Positions 1 through 5,003 of a DNA stretch of 5,003 nt are shown here, piece after piece (the stretch's first letter is position 1; each line of letters opens with the position of its first letter). The translations under genes were made by a program, and so were the position numbers. This DNA comes from an uncultured Bacillota bacterium (GTDB lineage Bacteria > Bacillota > Clostridia > Peptostreptococcales > Anaerovoracaceae): contig CABQMM010000132.1 of assembly GCA_902465215.1 (NCBI GenBank), positions 1 to 5,003 on the forward strand, read 5' to 3'. The notes under the pieces are model-generated. The model made no database searches and was not told the DNA's origin. It saw only the letters and a list, made by a program, of their open reading frames with translations.

Positions 1-498
1 ATCGCATCGAAGTTCGCAGAAATGCAGATCAAAATGCCGGCGGTTGTATTTGAACCGGGAAGAAGCATTGTTGCCGAGGCGGGACTCAGCCTTTATACAA
101 TCGGAAATATCAAAGACATCAGAGGCGTAAGAAAATACATCGCCGTAGACGGCGGCATGGCAGACAACATCCGACCTGCACTCTATGAGGCAGTCTATGA
201 CGGCGTGGTTGCAAACAAGGCGGATGAGCCGAGAAACGACAAAGCCACGATATGCGGCAAGACTTGTGAGTCCGGAGACATTCTGATAAGAGACTGTGCG
301 GTTACGGACAAGGCAGAAAAAGGCGATTTGTTCGCAATCTTTTCAACCGGTGCTTACGGGTTCTCTATGGCGAGCAATTACAACAATTGTCCGATTCCGG
401 CTGTTGTCCTTGTAAGGGAGGGCAAAAGTTCGATTATCGTGAAGAGACAGAGTTATGAGCATATGACTGCAAATCACGAAATACCGGAATGGCTTTAA
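1..498 (+). CDS. lysA: Diaminopimelate decarboxylase, C-terminal part (5' end outside window)
   Basis: LysA is the PLP-dependent cytoplasmic enzyme that decarboxylates meso-diaminopimelate to L-lysine, the last step of the DAP pathway. The reading frame is open from base 1, so the methionine at 22 is internal and not a start. About 165 residues are visible, roughly the last 40% of a usual 415-440 residue protein. Numbering from the first visible codon, I see the EPGRSIVAEAG segment (18-28, PLP and substrate contacts), VDGGMADNIRP (49-59), the KTCESGD motif (87-93) whose cysteine completes the neighbouring subunit's active site in this fold, and GAYGFSMASNYN (117-128) with the conserved tyrosine near the cofactor. 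The CESGD and GAYGFSMASNYN motifs favour DAP decarboxylase over ornithine or arginine decarboxylases of the same fold. No terminator is visible after the stop, so transcription may continue toward the D-aminopeptidase and dapF. The family call is firm. Confidence 0.95.
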   Translation: MASKFAEMQIKMPAVVFEPGRSIVAEAGLSLYTIGNIKDIRGVRKYIAVDGGMADNIRPALYEAVYDGVVANKADEPRNDKATICGKTCESGDILIRDCAVTDKAEKGDLFAIFSTGAYGFSMASNYNNCPIPAVVLVREGKSSIIVKRQSYEHMTANHEIPEWL

Positions 499-515
499 CA
501 CCAAATTACCATTGA

Positions 516-680
516 TTGATTAGCGTAAGCGGATTGATATTCCACAATTATATGGCTTGGGTTGCGGTCATTTCTATGTTATTATTAACATTAACAGGAC
601 TGGACAGATTTATCCCGCTTTTCAAGCTTCCGAAGGAACCTCAGGTTTACTTAAAGAAGAATGCAAAGGAAACAGCATAA
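516..680 (+). CDS. Small hypothetical membrane protein, or C-terminal remnant of a transporter
   Basis: This short frame lies in the spacer between lysA and the D-aminopeptidase gene. I do not recognise it. It follows an in-frame stop at 513-515. Possible starts are TTG at 516 (54 residues), TTG at 534 (48 residues) and ATG at 552 (42 residues). None has a convincing ribosome binding site at normal spacing. The product has one hydrophobic stretch (about residues 7-27 from the first TTG, with VAVISMLLLTLTGL), then DRFIPLFKLPKEP and a basic tail ending KKNAKETA. This suggests a single membrane span with a cytoplasmic tail. One reading is a small membrane protein of a few dozen residues. The other is the decayed C-terminal end of a multi-span transporter whose upstream part was deleted; this would fit the missing start signals and the position beside a peptide-salvage gene. 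Both are inference, and it may not be expressed. Confidence 0.35.
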   Translation: MISVSGLIFHNYMAWVAVISMLLLTLTGLDRFIPLFKLPKEPQVYLKKNAKETA

Positions 681-722
681 TCTGTCTTTGCAAAGGATAA
701 CGGTAAAACGAAAGGACAGAAA

Positions 723-1556
723 ATGAAATTTTTTATATCAGCAGATTTAGAAGGCACAAACGGAGTCGTTTCCCCGGGAGAAATCATCCCCGGGGAACCC
801 GGCTATGAGGCTGCCAGGATTTTGATGACAGAAGAAGTCAACGCAGCAGTCAGAGGGCTGTTTGATGCGGGCGCAGATGAAGTTTTGGTATGTGATTCAC
901 ACGAAGTCGCACAAAACATCCGCGTGGATCTTTTGGATGAAAGGGCGTTTCTGCTCAGGGGAGACTGCCGCCCGGATTCCATGGTTCACAGCATTGATTC
1001 AAGTTATGACGGGCTTCTTCTTTTGGGACATCACGCGATGTTCGGAACGCAGAACGCTGTGCTTGACCACACCTATGACCAGTATCTCATAAGAGAGATG
1101 AAAGTGAATGGCACCGCATACGGAGAAGTGGGAATCAATGCGCTTTATGCTGCAGAACAGGGGGTTCCGTTCATCATGGCATCCGGCGATGACGCTTTGG
1201 AAAAGGAAGCACAGGCATTCTGTGCGGAAGTGGAAATTGCAGTTGTGAAATATGCGCAAGGGCGATATTCGGCAAAGTGCCTGCCTCGCAAAGCCGGCCT
1301 TGATTTGATTTACGACAAGGCAAAGAAAGCCGCAGAAAATGCGAAGAATGTCGCGTGTGCAAAGATTCCGGAAGAAATTACGATGGAAATCACATTCCAG
1401 CAGACCGTCATGGCGGACGGCGCGGAAAGAGTCAAGGGAATCGTCAGAAAAGGACCTATGACTGTTGCATATAAATGTGCAAGCATGAAGGAATATATGG
1501 AAATGAGACAAGTAATATTCCGTGCGGCAAGCGAATTTTATGATTCGAGATTTTAG
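723..1556 (+). CDS. dppA: D-aminopeptidase, peptidase family M55 (DppA-like)
   Basis: The 277-residue product is a full-length M55 family zinc D-aminopeptidase (B. subtilis DppA is about 274 residues). Family members release N-terminal D-amino acids such as D-Ala from short peptides in the cytoplasm, and DppA forms a self-compartmentalising decamer with a two-zinc site. Visible landmarks match the known metal ligands: D8 and E10 in SADLEG, H60 in CDSHE, H104 in GHHAM, and E135 in GEVGINA (E133 in DppA). H116 in LDHTYDQ falls in the conserved segment after the second histidine. MTEEVNAAVRG (35-45) is the typical second helix. The start has AAAGGA at 711-716, six bases upstream. The usual DSHG is DSHE here. 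The gene sits between lysA and dapF and probably shares a transcript with dapF, so a role in recycling D-amino-acid peptides from the cell wall is plausible, but the substrate cannot be read from sequence. The family call is firm. Confidence 0.93.
   Translation: MKFFISADLEGTNGVVSPGEIIPGEPGYEAARILMTEEVNAAVRGLFDAGADEVLVCDSHEVAQNIRVDLLDERAFLLRGDCRPDSMVHSIDSSYDGLLLLGHHAMFGTQNAVLDHTYDQYLIREMKVNGTAYGEVGINALYAAEQGVPFIMASGDDALEKEAQAFCAEVEIAVVKYAQGRYSAKCLPRKAGLDLIYDKAKKAAENAKNVACAKIPEEITMEITFQQTVMADGAERVKGIVRKGPMTVAYKCASMKEYMEMRQVIFRAASEFYDSRF
770..797 (+). repeat. GC-rich inverted repeat inside the 5' part of the D-aminopeptidase gene
   Basis: The arms TTCCCCGG (770-777) and CCGGGGAA (790-797) are perfectly complementary around a 12-base loop. 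Each arm overlaps a CCCCGGG core. It begins 48 bases inside the coding region and encodes a doubled Pro-Gly-Glu motif (residues 18-20 and 23-25). The hairpin could form in mRNA. It may equally be a by-product of the PGE repeat, so no regulatory role is claimed. Confidence 0.35.
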
Positions 1557-1571
1557 CCGGTCAGGATGTTT

Positions 1572-1577
1572 GGGAGG
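1572..1577 (+). promoter_or_regulatory. Ribosome binding site that fixes the dapF start
   Basis: GGGAGG ends nine bases before the ATG at 1587. It lies inside the alternative frame that would begin at the in-frame ATG at 1566, which has no good upstream site. This, with the family-typical N-terminus MKFTKMQGAGNDF, selects 1587 as the start. Confidence 0.85.
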
Positions 1578-1586
1578 AAAACGCGA

Positions 1587-2432
1587 ATGAAATTCACGAA
1601 GATGCAGGGAGCCGGCAACGACTTCATTATCATAAACAACATGGAAGAAAAGCTGTCTGTCGAAAAGCTTGGGACTTTGGCGAAGCGAATATGCACAAGA
1701 CGCCTTTCTATAGGAGCGGACGGACTTATGCTCGTGGATGCACCTACAGAGGGCGGTGACTACAAGATGCGCTTTTACAATGCCGATGGAAGTCTCGGTG
1801 AAATGTGCGGAAACGGTGCCAGATGCATAGCAAGGTATGGGTACGAAAACGACCTTGCAGGAATTACGCAGCGCGTGGAAACAACCGCCGGTCTTGTAAT
1901 CGGGGAAAGAATCGATGAAAGACAGTATCGGATAAGATTAAACGACATCAGCAAAATCAATATCGACGAGAAAATTACCGTTGACGGAATCGAAAGAACC
2001 TATTCGTACGTTGAACTCGGAAATCCGGGTCTGCCGCATGTCGTAATGGAAATTCCGGGACTGTCAACCATGGATAAAGAGGAACTGAGACATCTCGGCA
2101 AGGAACTCCGATACAATAAAAAGTTTCCAAAGGGTGCCAATGTGAATTTTTACGAGATAACCGGAAGGGACACTCTCACAGAACTCACATACGAGCGAGG
2201 CGTTGAGGACTTTACCATGGCCTGCGGCACAGGCACCGGAAGCGTTGCAGCGGTTCTTACGGAAAAAAATCTTGTAAGCGGAAATGATGTGCATGTAAGT
2301 GTGCCCGGGGGAGAATTGTTTATCACAATCAAAAAAGATTTCAAAAACGGCAGTGTGAAGGATATTTTTCTTACCGGACCTACCAACATCGTTGCGGAAG
2401 GTGTTGTTACGGACGAAGAACTTTTACTTTAG
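1587..2432 (+). CDS. dapF: Diaminopimelate epimerase (DapF), divergent form
   Basis: DapF interconverts LL- and meso-diaminopimelate without a cofactor, using two cysteines, and supplies meso-DAP for peptidoglycan and for LysA. The 281-residue length is normal. The N-terminal GAGNDF supplies the substrate-binding N11. The first catalytic cysteine is C74 in EMCGNGARC, and the second is C213 in ACGTGTG. E203-R204 (YERG) and N187 (GANVNF) match known substrate contacts. I start it at ATG 1587 rather than the in-frame ATG 1566 because of the GGGAGG at 1572-1577. It follows the D-aminopeptidase by 30 bases and is closed by a strong terminator. Several loops differ from textbook DapF: SLGEM before C74 instead of the usual SEAxM, GNPGLPH (145-151) where GNPH is usual, and one extra residue between ERG and C213. 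A related amino acid racemase or epimerase is therefore possible, though the lysA neighbour supports DAP. Both catalytic cysteines are intact. Confidence 0.88.
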   Translation: MKFTKMQGAGNDFIIINNMEEKLSVEKLGTLAKRICTRRLSIGADGLMLVDAPTEGGDYKMRFYNADGSLGEMCGNGARCIARYGYENDLAGITQRVETTAGLVIGERIDERQYRIRLNDISKINIDEKITVDGIERTYSYVELGNPGLPHVVMEIPGLSTMDKEELRHLGKELRYNKKFPKGANVNFYEITGRDTLTELTYERGVEDFTMACGTGTGSVAAVLTEKNLVSGNDVHVSVPGGELFITIKKDFKNGSVKDIFLTGPTNIVAEGVVTDEELLL

Positions 2433-2448
2433 AATTACTTATTTTTAT

Positions 2449-2490
2449 ACCCGAATCGGTGGGATAAAACACATCGATTCGGGTGTTTTT
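2449..2490 (+). terminator. Rho-independent terminator after dapF
   Basis: The arms ACCCGAATCG (2449-2458) and CGATTCGGGT (2475-2484) pair perfectly over 10 bp. Three more pairs including one G-T (2459-2461 with 2472-2474) extend the stem to 13 bp and leave a 10-base loop. GTGTTTTT at 2483-2490 gives the T run. It starts 16 bases after the dapF stop and has no T run on the opposite strand, so it serves the + strand block only. It separates the DAP block from tdk. Confidence 0.93.
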
Positions 2491-2501
2491 GCATTATATA
2501 T

Positions 2502-2530
2502 TTGCTTTTCTTGCGATTTTCTATTAAAAT
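2502..2530 (+). promoter_or_regulatory. Putative sigma-A-type promoter for tdk
   Basis: TTGCTT (2502-2507, 3 of 6 consensus bases) and TAAAAT (2525-2530, 5 of 6) are separated by 17 bases in an AT-rich stretch just after the terminator. Transcription would start near 2537 and give a leader of about 48 bases. The position is logical and the -10 box is good, but the -35 box is weak. Confidence 0.6.
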
Positions 2531-2543
2531 AGATGTATACATT

Positions 2544-2565
2544 CCGCGCGGATCTGCCGCGCCGG
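2544..2565 (+). other. GC-rich hairpin in the tdk leader, upstream of the ribosome binding site
   Basis: GCGCGG (2546-2551) pairs with CCGCGC (2557-2562) around the five-base loop ATCTG. CC (2544-2545) can add two pairs with GG (2564-2565) if C2563 is bulged. It has no T run, so it is not a terminator. It would sit near the 5' end of the predicted mRNA, 10 bases before GGAG at 2576-2579, where it could stabilise the transcript or influence translation. The function is inference. Confidence 0.45.
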
Positions 2566-2584
2566 ACCTTAGAAAGGAGCGCCG

Positions 2585-3169
2585 ATGGCACAGTTATACT
2601 ATAGATACAGCACAATGAACGCCGGAAAGTCCATTGAACTGATTAAAGTTGCATACAATTACGAGGAAAGAGGAAAACATGTTCTGACGCTGATTCCGTC
2701 AATCGACAACCGATACGGGACAGGGGTTGTGACCTCCAGAATCGGAATCCAAAGAGAAGCGATGATCGTGGGGGACGATACGAATATTTTAGAGTTATTT
2801 ATGCGTGAAAATGAAAAGCAGACAATCGATTGCGTTTTAATAGATGAATGTCAGTTTTTGAAAAAACATCATGTACAGGAACTGGTTGAAATTGTGGACA
2901 GCTTCGATGTTCCGGTGCTTGCTTACGGGCTGAAAAACGACTTCAGAAACGAGCTTTTCGAGGGCTCTTATTATATGCTGATTTATGCGGATAAAATCGA
3001 AGAGATTAAGACCATCTGCTGGTGCGGACGCAAGGCGACGATGGTAGCAAGAATTGTGGACGGACAGTTTGTAAAACAGGGCGAGCAGATTGTGGTCGGC
3101 GGCAATGACATGTATGTTTCCCTTTGCCGCAAGCATTACAATGATGGGAGACTCGGACCGGATAAATAG
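2585..3169 (+). CDS. tdk: Thymidine kinase, type II (E. coli TdK-like)
   Basis: Thymidine kinase phosphorylates thymidine to dTMP with ATP in the cytosolic pyrimidine salvage pathway. The 194-residue length fits the family. The P-loop is STMNAGKS (9-16). The DECQF motif (87-91) carries the catalytic base E88 and the Walker B aspartate D87. YGLKNDF (114-120) is the nucleoside-binding segment. The C-terminal zinc-binding lid region has C145 and C147 in CWCGRKA and C181 and H184 in CRKH. The lasso-loop segment [14 protein letters not shown] is close to the E. coli-like subgroup. The start has GGAG at 2576-2579, five bases upstream, a little tight but acceptable. It appears to have its own promoter after the dapF terminator. 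Only 38 A-rich bases without a terminator separate it from the secreted hydrolase, so the two may be co-transcribed despite unrelated functions. The call is firm. Confidence 0.96.
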   Translation: MAQLYYRYSTMNAGKSIELIKVAYNYEERGKHVLTLIPSIDNRYGTGVVTSRIGIQREAMIVGDDTNILELFMRENEKQTIDCVLIDECQFLKKHHVQELVEIVDSFDVPVLAYGLKNDFRNELFEGSYYMLIYADKIEEIKTICWCGRKATMVARIVDGQFVKQGEQIVVGGNDMYVSLCRKHYNDGRLGPDK

Positions 3170-3207
3170 CCAAATAAATAAAACAAACAGAAAAAGAGGA
3201 AACATGG

Positions 3208-5003
3208 ATGAGTTTAAGAAAGAATCAAAAAATATATGCAGTAATGGTGGGGATTTTGTTACTGACTTTAGTGGGAATTCTTTACTTCGGCTTTGCGGAG
3301 ACGGCAGATGCTGCGTCCGCGAAGACAGGAATTGTGACAACATCGTCTTTATTTGTACGGAGCGGCCCGGGCACGCAGTACAGCGCGACAGGCTATGTGA
3401 GCTTAAATGATGAAGTCACGATTTTGGATGAGGTTTCCGACACGAACGGCGGAAAATGGTACTACATAAGCTATAAATCCGGAAGCAAGGGCTATTCCTC
3501 CGCAAGTTACATTGCGGTGCAAAGCAATGCGGTTTATGAAAACGACGAGGCGTTTGAAAATCGTTTGAGCAGTGAGGGCTTTCCAAACAGCTACAAACAA
3601 TATCTGAGGCAGCTTCATGCTCAGTATCCGGAATGGAGTTTCAGGGCAGCGCATACAGGACTTTCTTGGAGCGATGCCATTGCGCAAGAAAGCAAGCTCG
3701 GGACAAGCCTTGTCGCTTCAAGTTCTCCGGCAGCGTGGAAATCCAAGGCACAGGGTGCTTACGATGCGGATACGGGTAAATATATCGTTTACGACAGCGG
3801 CGGATGGGTCTGCGCGTCAGATGGAATTATCAAATACTATATGGACCCGAGAAATTTTCTCAATCAAACAGGAATTTTCCAGTTCCTTACCCATTCTTAT
3901 GATGCGAGTACGCAGTCCGAGCGCGGACTGTCCAATTTGCTTGCGGGAACATTCATGGCAGGAGAACTTGCAGATGAACCGGGTGCGACCTACACAGAAG
4001 TTCTGATGCAGGCAGGGGCGCAGGCGAATGTGAATCCGTATGTACTGGCGTCCATGATCTTGGTGGAACAGGGTTCAAACGGCATAGGAGGCTCGATTTC
4101 AGGAACTGTTTCCGGCTATGAAGGTTACTATAATTACTTCAACATCGGCGCATACAGACAGGGCAGCATGGACGCCGTAACCAGAGGCTTATGGTATGCG
4201 TCGCAGGAAGGCGTTTACGGCAGACCTTGGGACAGCATTCGCAAAGCCATTACGGGCGGTGCGCAGTTCTATGGAATCAACTATGTGCAGAACAATAAAA
4301 ATACGCTTTATTTCAAAAAATGGAATGTGATGAATGGTGCAGACAGCGTCGGGCAGGGACAGTATATGACGAATGTGCAGGGGGCGGAAAGTGAAGCGGC
4401 AGCGCTTCGGAACGGTTATGTTTCCGTGCTGGATTCTGCGATGACTTTTCTGATTCCGGTTTATGAAAATATGCCGTCCAAGGCTTGTGCAAAACCGACG
4501 CAGGAAGAAACGCCGACCATAACGAAACCGGAGAAGCCGGAAAAGAAAACACAGACGATTACTACAAGATATACGAATTATACGAGAAAAGAAACTGATA
4601 AAGGCTTTAATCTGAGCGCAGCAACAAGCGGAGATGGCGTGCTGAGTTATACTTCCGATGCACCTGCTGTAGCGACGGTCGATGAAAGCGGTCAGGTTCG
4701 CGTGGTCGGAGTCGGCACGGCTAAGATTACCGTTAAAGCGACGGAAACAGACAATTATGCAGTGGCACAGAAGGTCTGCACGCTTACGGTTAAAGCTATG
4801 ACCGAAGAGGATACAATCGCGCAGATTCAGAAATACAGCCTGGGACTTGCAAAGACGGAAATTATTGATTTAAAGGCAGAAACTACGAATAAAAGGGTAA
4901 AGCTTAGCTGGAAAAAATCAGCCTCGGGCTTTGCAGTGGATTATTATCAGATTTGGCGTTCGGCGAAAAAGTCGTCAGGATATAAGAAGCTTTATACGAC
5001 ATC
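3208..5003 (+). CDS. Secreted SH3/glucosaminidase/Ig-like/Fn3 cell-wall hydrolase (3' end outside window)
   Basis: This frame has no stop from ATG 3208 to the window edge (598 complete codons). AGAGG at 3195-3199 lies eight bases before the start. The order is: basic N-terminus and hydrophobic core (10-30) with a likely signal peptidase site after TADA (35); a bacterial SH3 domain (about 40-104, SLFVRSGPGTQYS) that probably binds wall peptides; a segment with MDPRNFLNQTGIFQF (212-226); and a LytD-like endo-beta-N-acetylglucosaminidase domain (about 265-420). Its likely catalytic acid is E287 in ASMILVEQGSNG, followed by SGTVSGYEGYYNYFNIGAY. A Lys/Pro/Glu/Thr-rich linker (429-450), a Big-type Ig-like domain (about 451-529, TSDAPAVATVDESG) and an Fn3-like domain cut by the edge (about 553 onward, VDYYQIWRSAKKSSGYKKL) follow. 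Such enzymes cleave peptidoglycan glycan strands during growth or cell separation. The exact bond cleaved and the C-terminal anchoring are unknown. Confidence 0.92.
   Translation, partial: MSLRKNQKIYAVMVGILLLTLVGILYFGFAETADAASAKTGIVTTSSLFVRSGPGTQYSATGYVSLNDEVTILDEVSDTNGGKWYYISYKSGSKGYSSASYIAVQSNAVYENDEAFENRLSSEGFPNSYKQYLRQLHAQYPEWSFRAAHTGLSWSDAIAQESKLGTSLVASSSPAAWKSKAQGAYDADTGKYIVYDSGGWVCASDGIIKYYMDPRNFLNQTGIFQFLTHSYDASTQSERGLSNLLAGTFMAGELADEPGATYTEVLMQAGAQANVNPYVLASMILVEQGSNGIGGSISGTVSGYEGYYNYFNIGAYRQGSMDAVTRGLWYASQEGVYGRPWDSIRKAITGGAQFYGINYVQNNKNTLYFKKWNVMNGADSVGQGQYMTNVQGAESEAAALRNGYVSVLDSAMTFLIPVYENMPSKACAKPTQEETPTITKPEKPEKKTQTITTRYTNYTRKETDKGFNLSAATSGDGVLSYTSDAPAVATVDESGQVRVVGVGTAKITVKATETDNYAVAQKVCTLTVKAMTEEDTIAQIQKYSLGLAKTEIIDLKAETTNKRVKLSWKKSASGFAVDYYQIWRSAKKSSGYKKLYTT

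Noticed and set aside
499..722. Possible promoter, terminator or riboswitch between lysA and the D-aminopeptidase gene
   Set aside because: I found no -35/-10 pair with acceptable spacing, no hairpin followed by a T run, and nothing resembling a lysine riboswitch; only the small frame and short repeats are present.
999..1511. Open frame on the - strand, 170 codons
   Set aside because: It lies wholly antisense to the well-supported M55 peptidase. Its product is rich in His, Cys and Phe without recognisable motifs, as expected of a shadow frame.
1566..1586. In-frame upstream ATG at 1566 as the dapF start
   Set aside because: It lacks a good ribosome binding site, would place the clear GGGAGG inside the gene, and adds MFGRKTR before the family-typical MKFTKMQGAGNDF.
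2837..3343. Open frame on the - strand, 168 codons
   Set aside because: It is antisense to tdk and to the start of the secreted hydrolase, and shows no family motif or start signals.
3090..3410. Open frame on the + strand overlapping the tdk end and the hydrolase start
   Set aside because: The ATG at 3204 in this frame competes with ATG 3208. Only the 3208 frame yields a signal peptide and recognisable domains and stays open to the edge.
3403..3687. Open frame on the - strand within the hydrolase gene
   Set aside because: It is antisense to conserved coding sequence and has no supporting signals.
3617..4006. Open frame on the + strand inside the hydrolase gene
   Set aside because: It is out of frame with the SH3/glucosaminidase protein and has no recognisable motif.

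Overview
The window reads as chromosomal DNA of a diaminopimelate-type member of the Bacillota, most likely class Clostridia. The support is a lysA/dapF cluster, strong purine-rich ribosome binding sites, and a secreted glucosaminidase whose domain order (SH3, glucosaminidase, Big-type Ig-like, Fn3-like) is common in anaerobic clostridia, possibly the Anaerovoracaceae (Family XIII). The family-level placement is inference. All genes lie on the + strand, and I see no mobile element, CRISPR array, tRNA or rRNA.

Left block (1-2432): the 3' end of lysA (diaminopimelate decarboxylase) enters from the left edge. A 224-base spacer follows and holds a small, probably membrane-spanning reading frame of uncertain status. 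Next come an M55-family D-aminopeptidase (dppA-like) and a dapF-like diaminopimelate epimerase, 30 bases apart. A strong intrinsic terminator closes the block at about 2449-2490. lysA and dapF act at the end of the DAP/lysine pathway, and the D-aminopeptidase could salvage D-amino-acid peptides such as those from peptidoglycan turnover. The block therefore has a cell-wall precursor and recycling theme.

Right block (2502-5003): a plausible sigma-A-type promoter and a short GC-rich leader hairpin precede tdk (type II thymidine kinase, E. coli-like subtype). Only 38 A-rich bases separate tdk from a large secreted cell-wall hydrolase that stays open to the right edge (598 complete codons seen). 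It has a signal peptide, a bacterial SH3 domain, a clostridial-type glucosaminidase domain, a Lys/Pro-rich linker, a Big-type Ig-like domain and the start of an Fn3-like domain.

I found no clearly novel system. The points most worth a second look are the divergent active-site loops of the DapF-like protein, the uncertain small reading frame after lysA, the D-aminopeptidase between two DAP genes, and the hairpin in the tdk leader.
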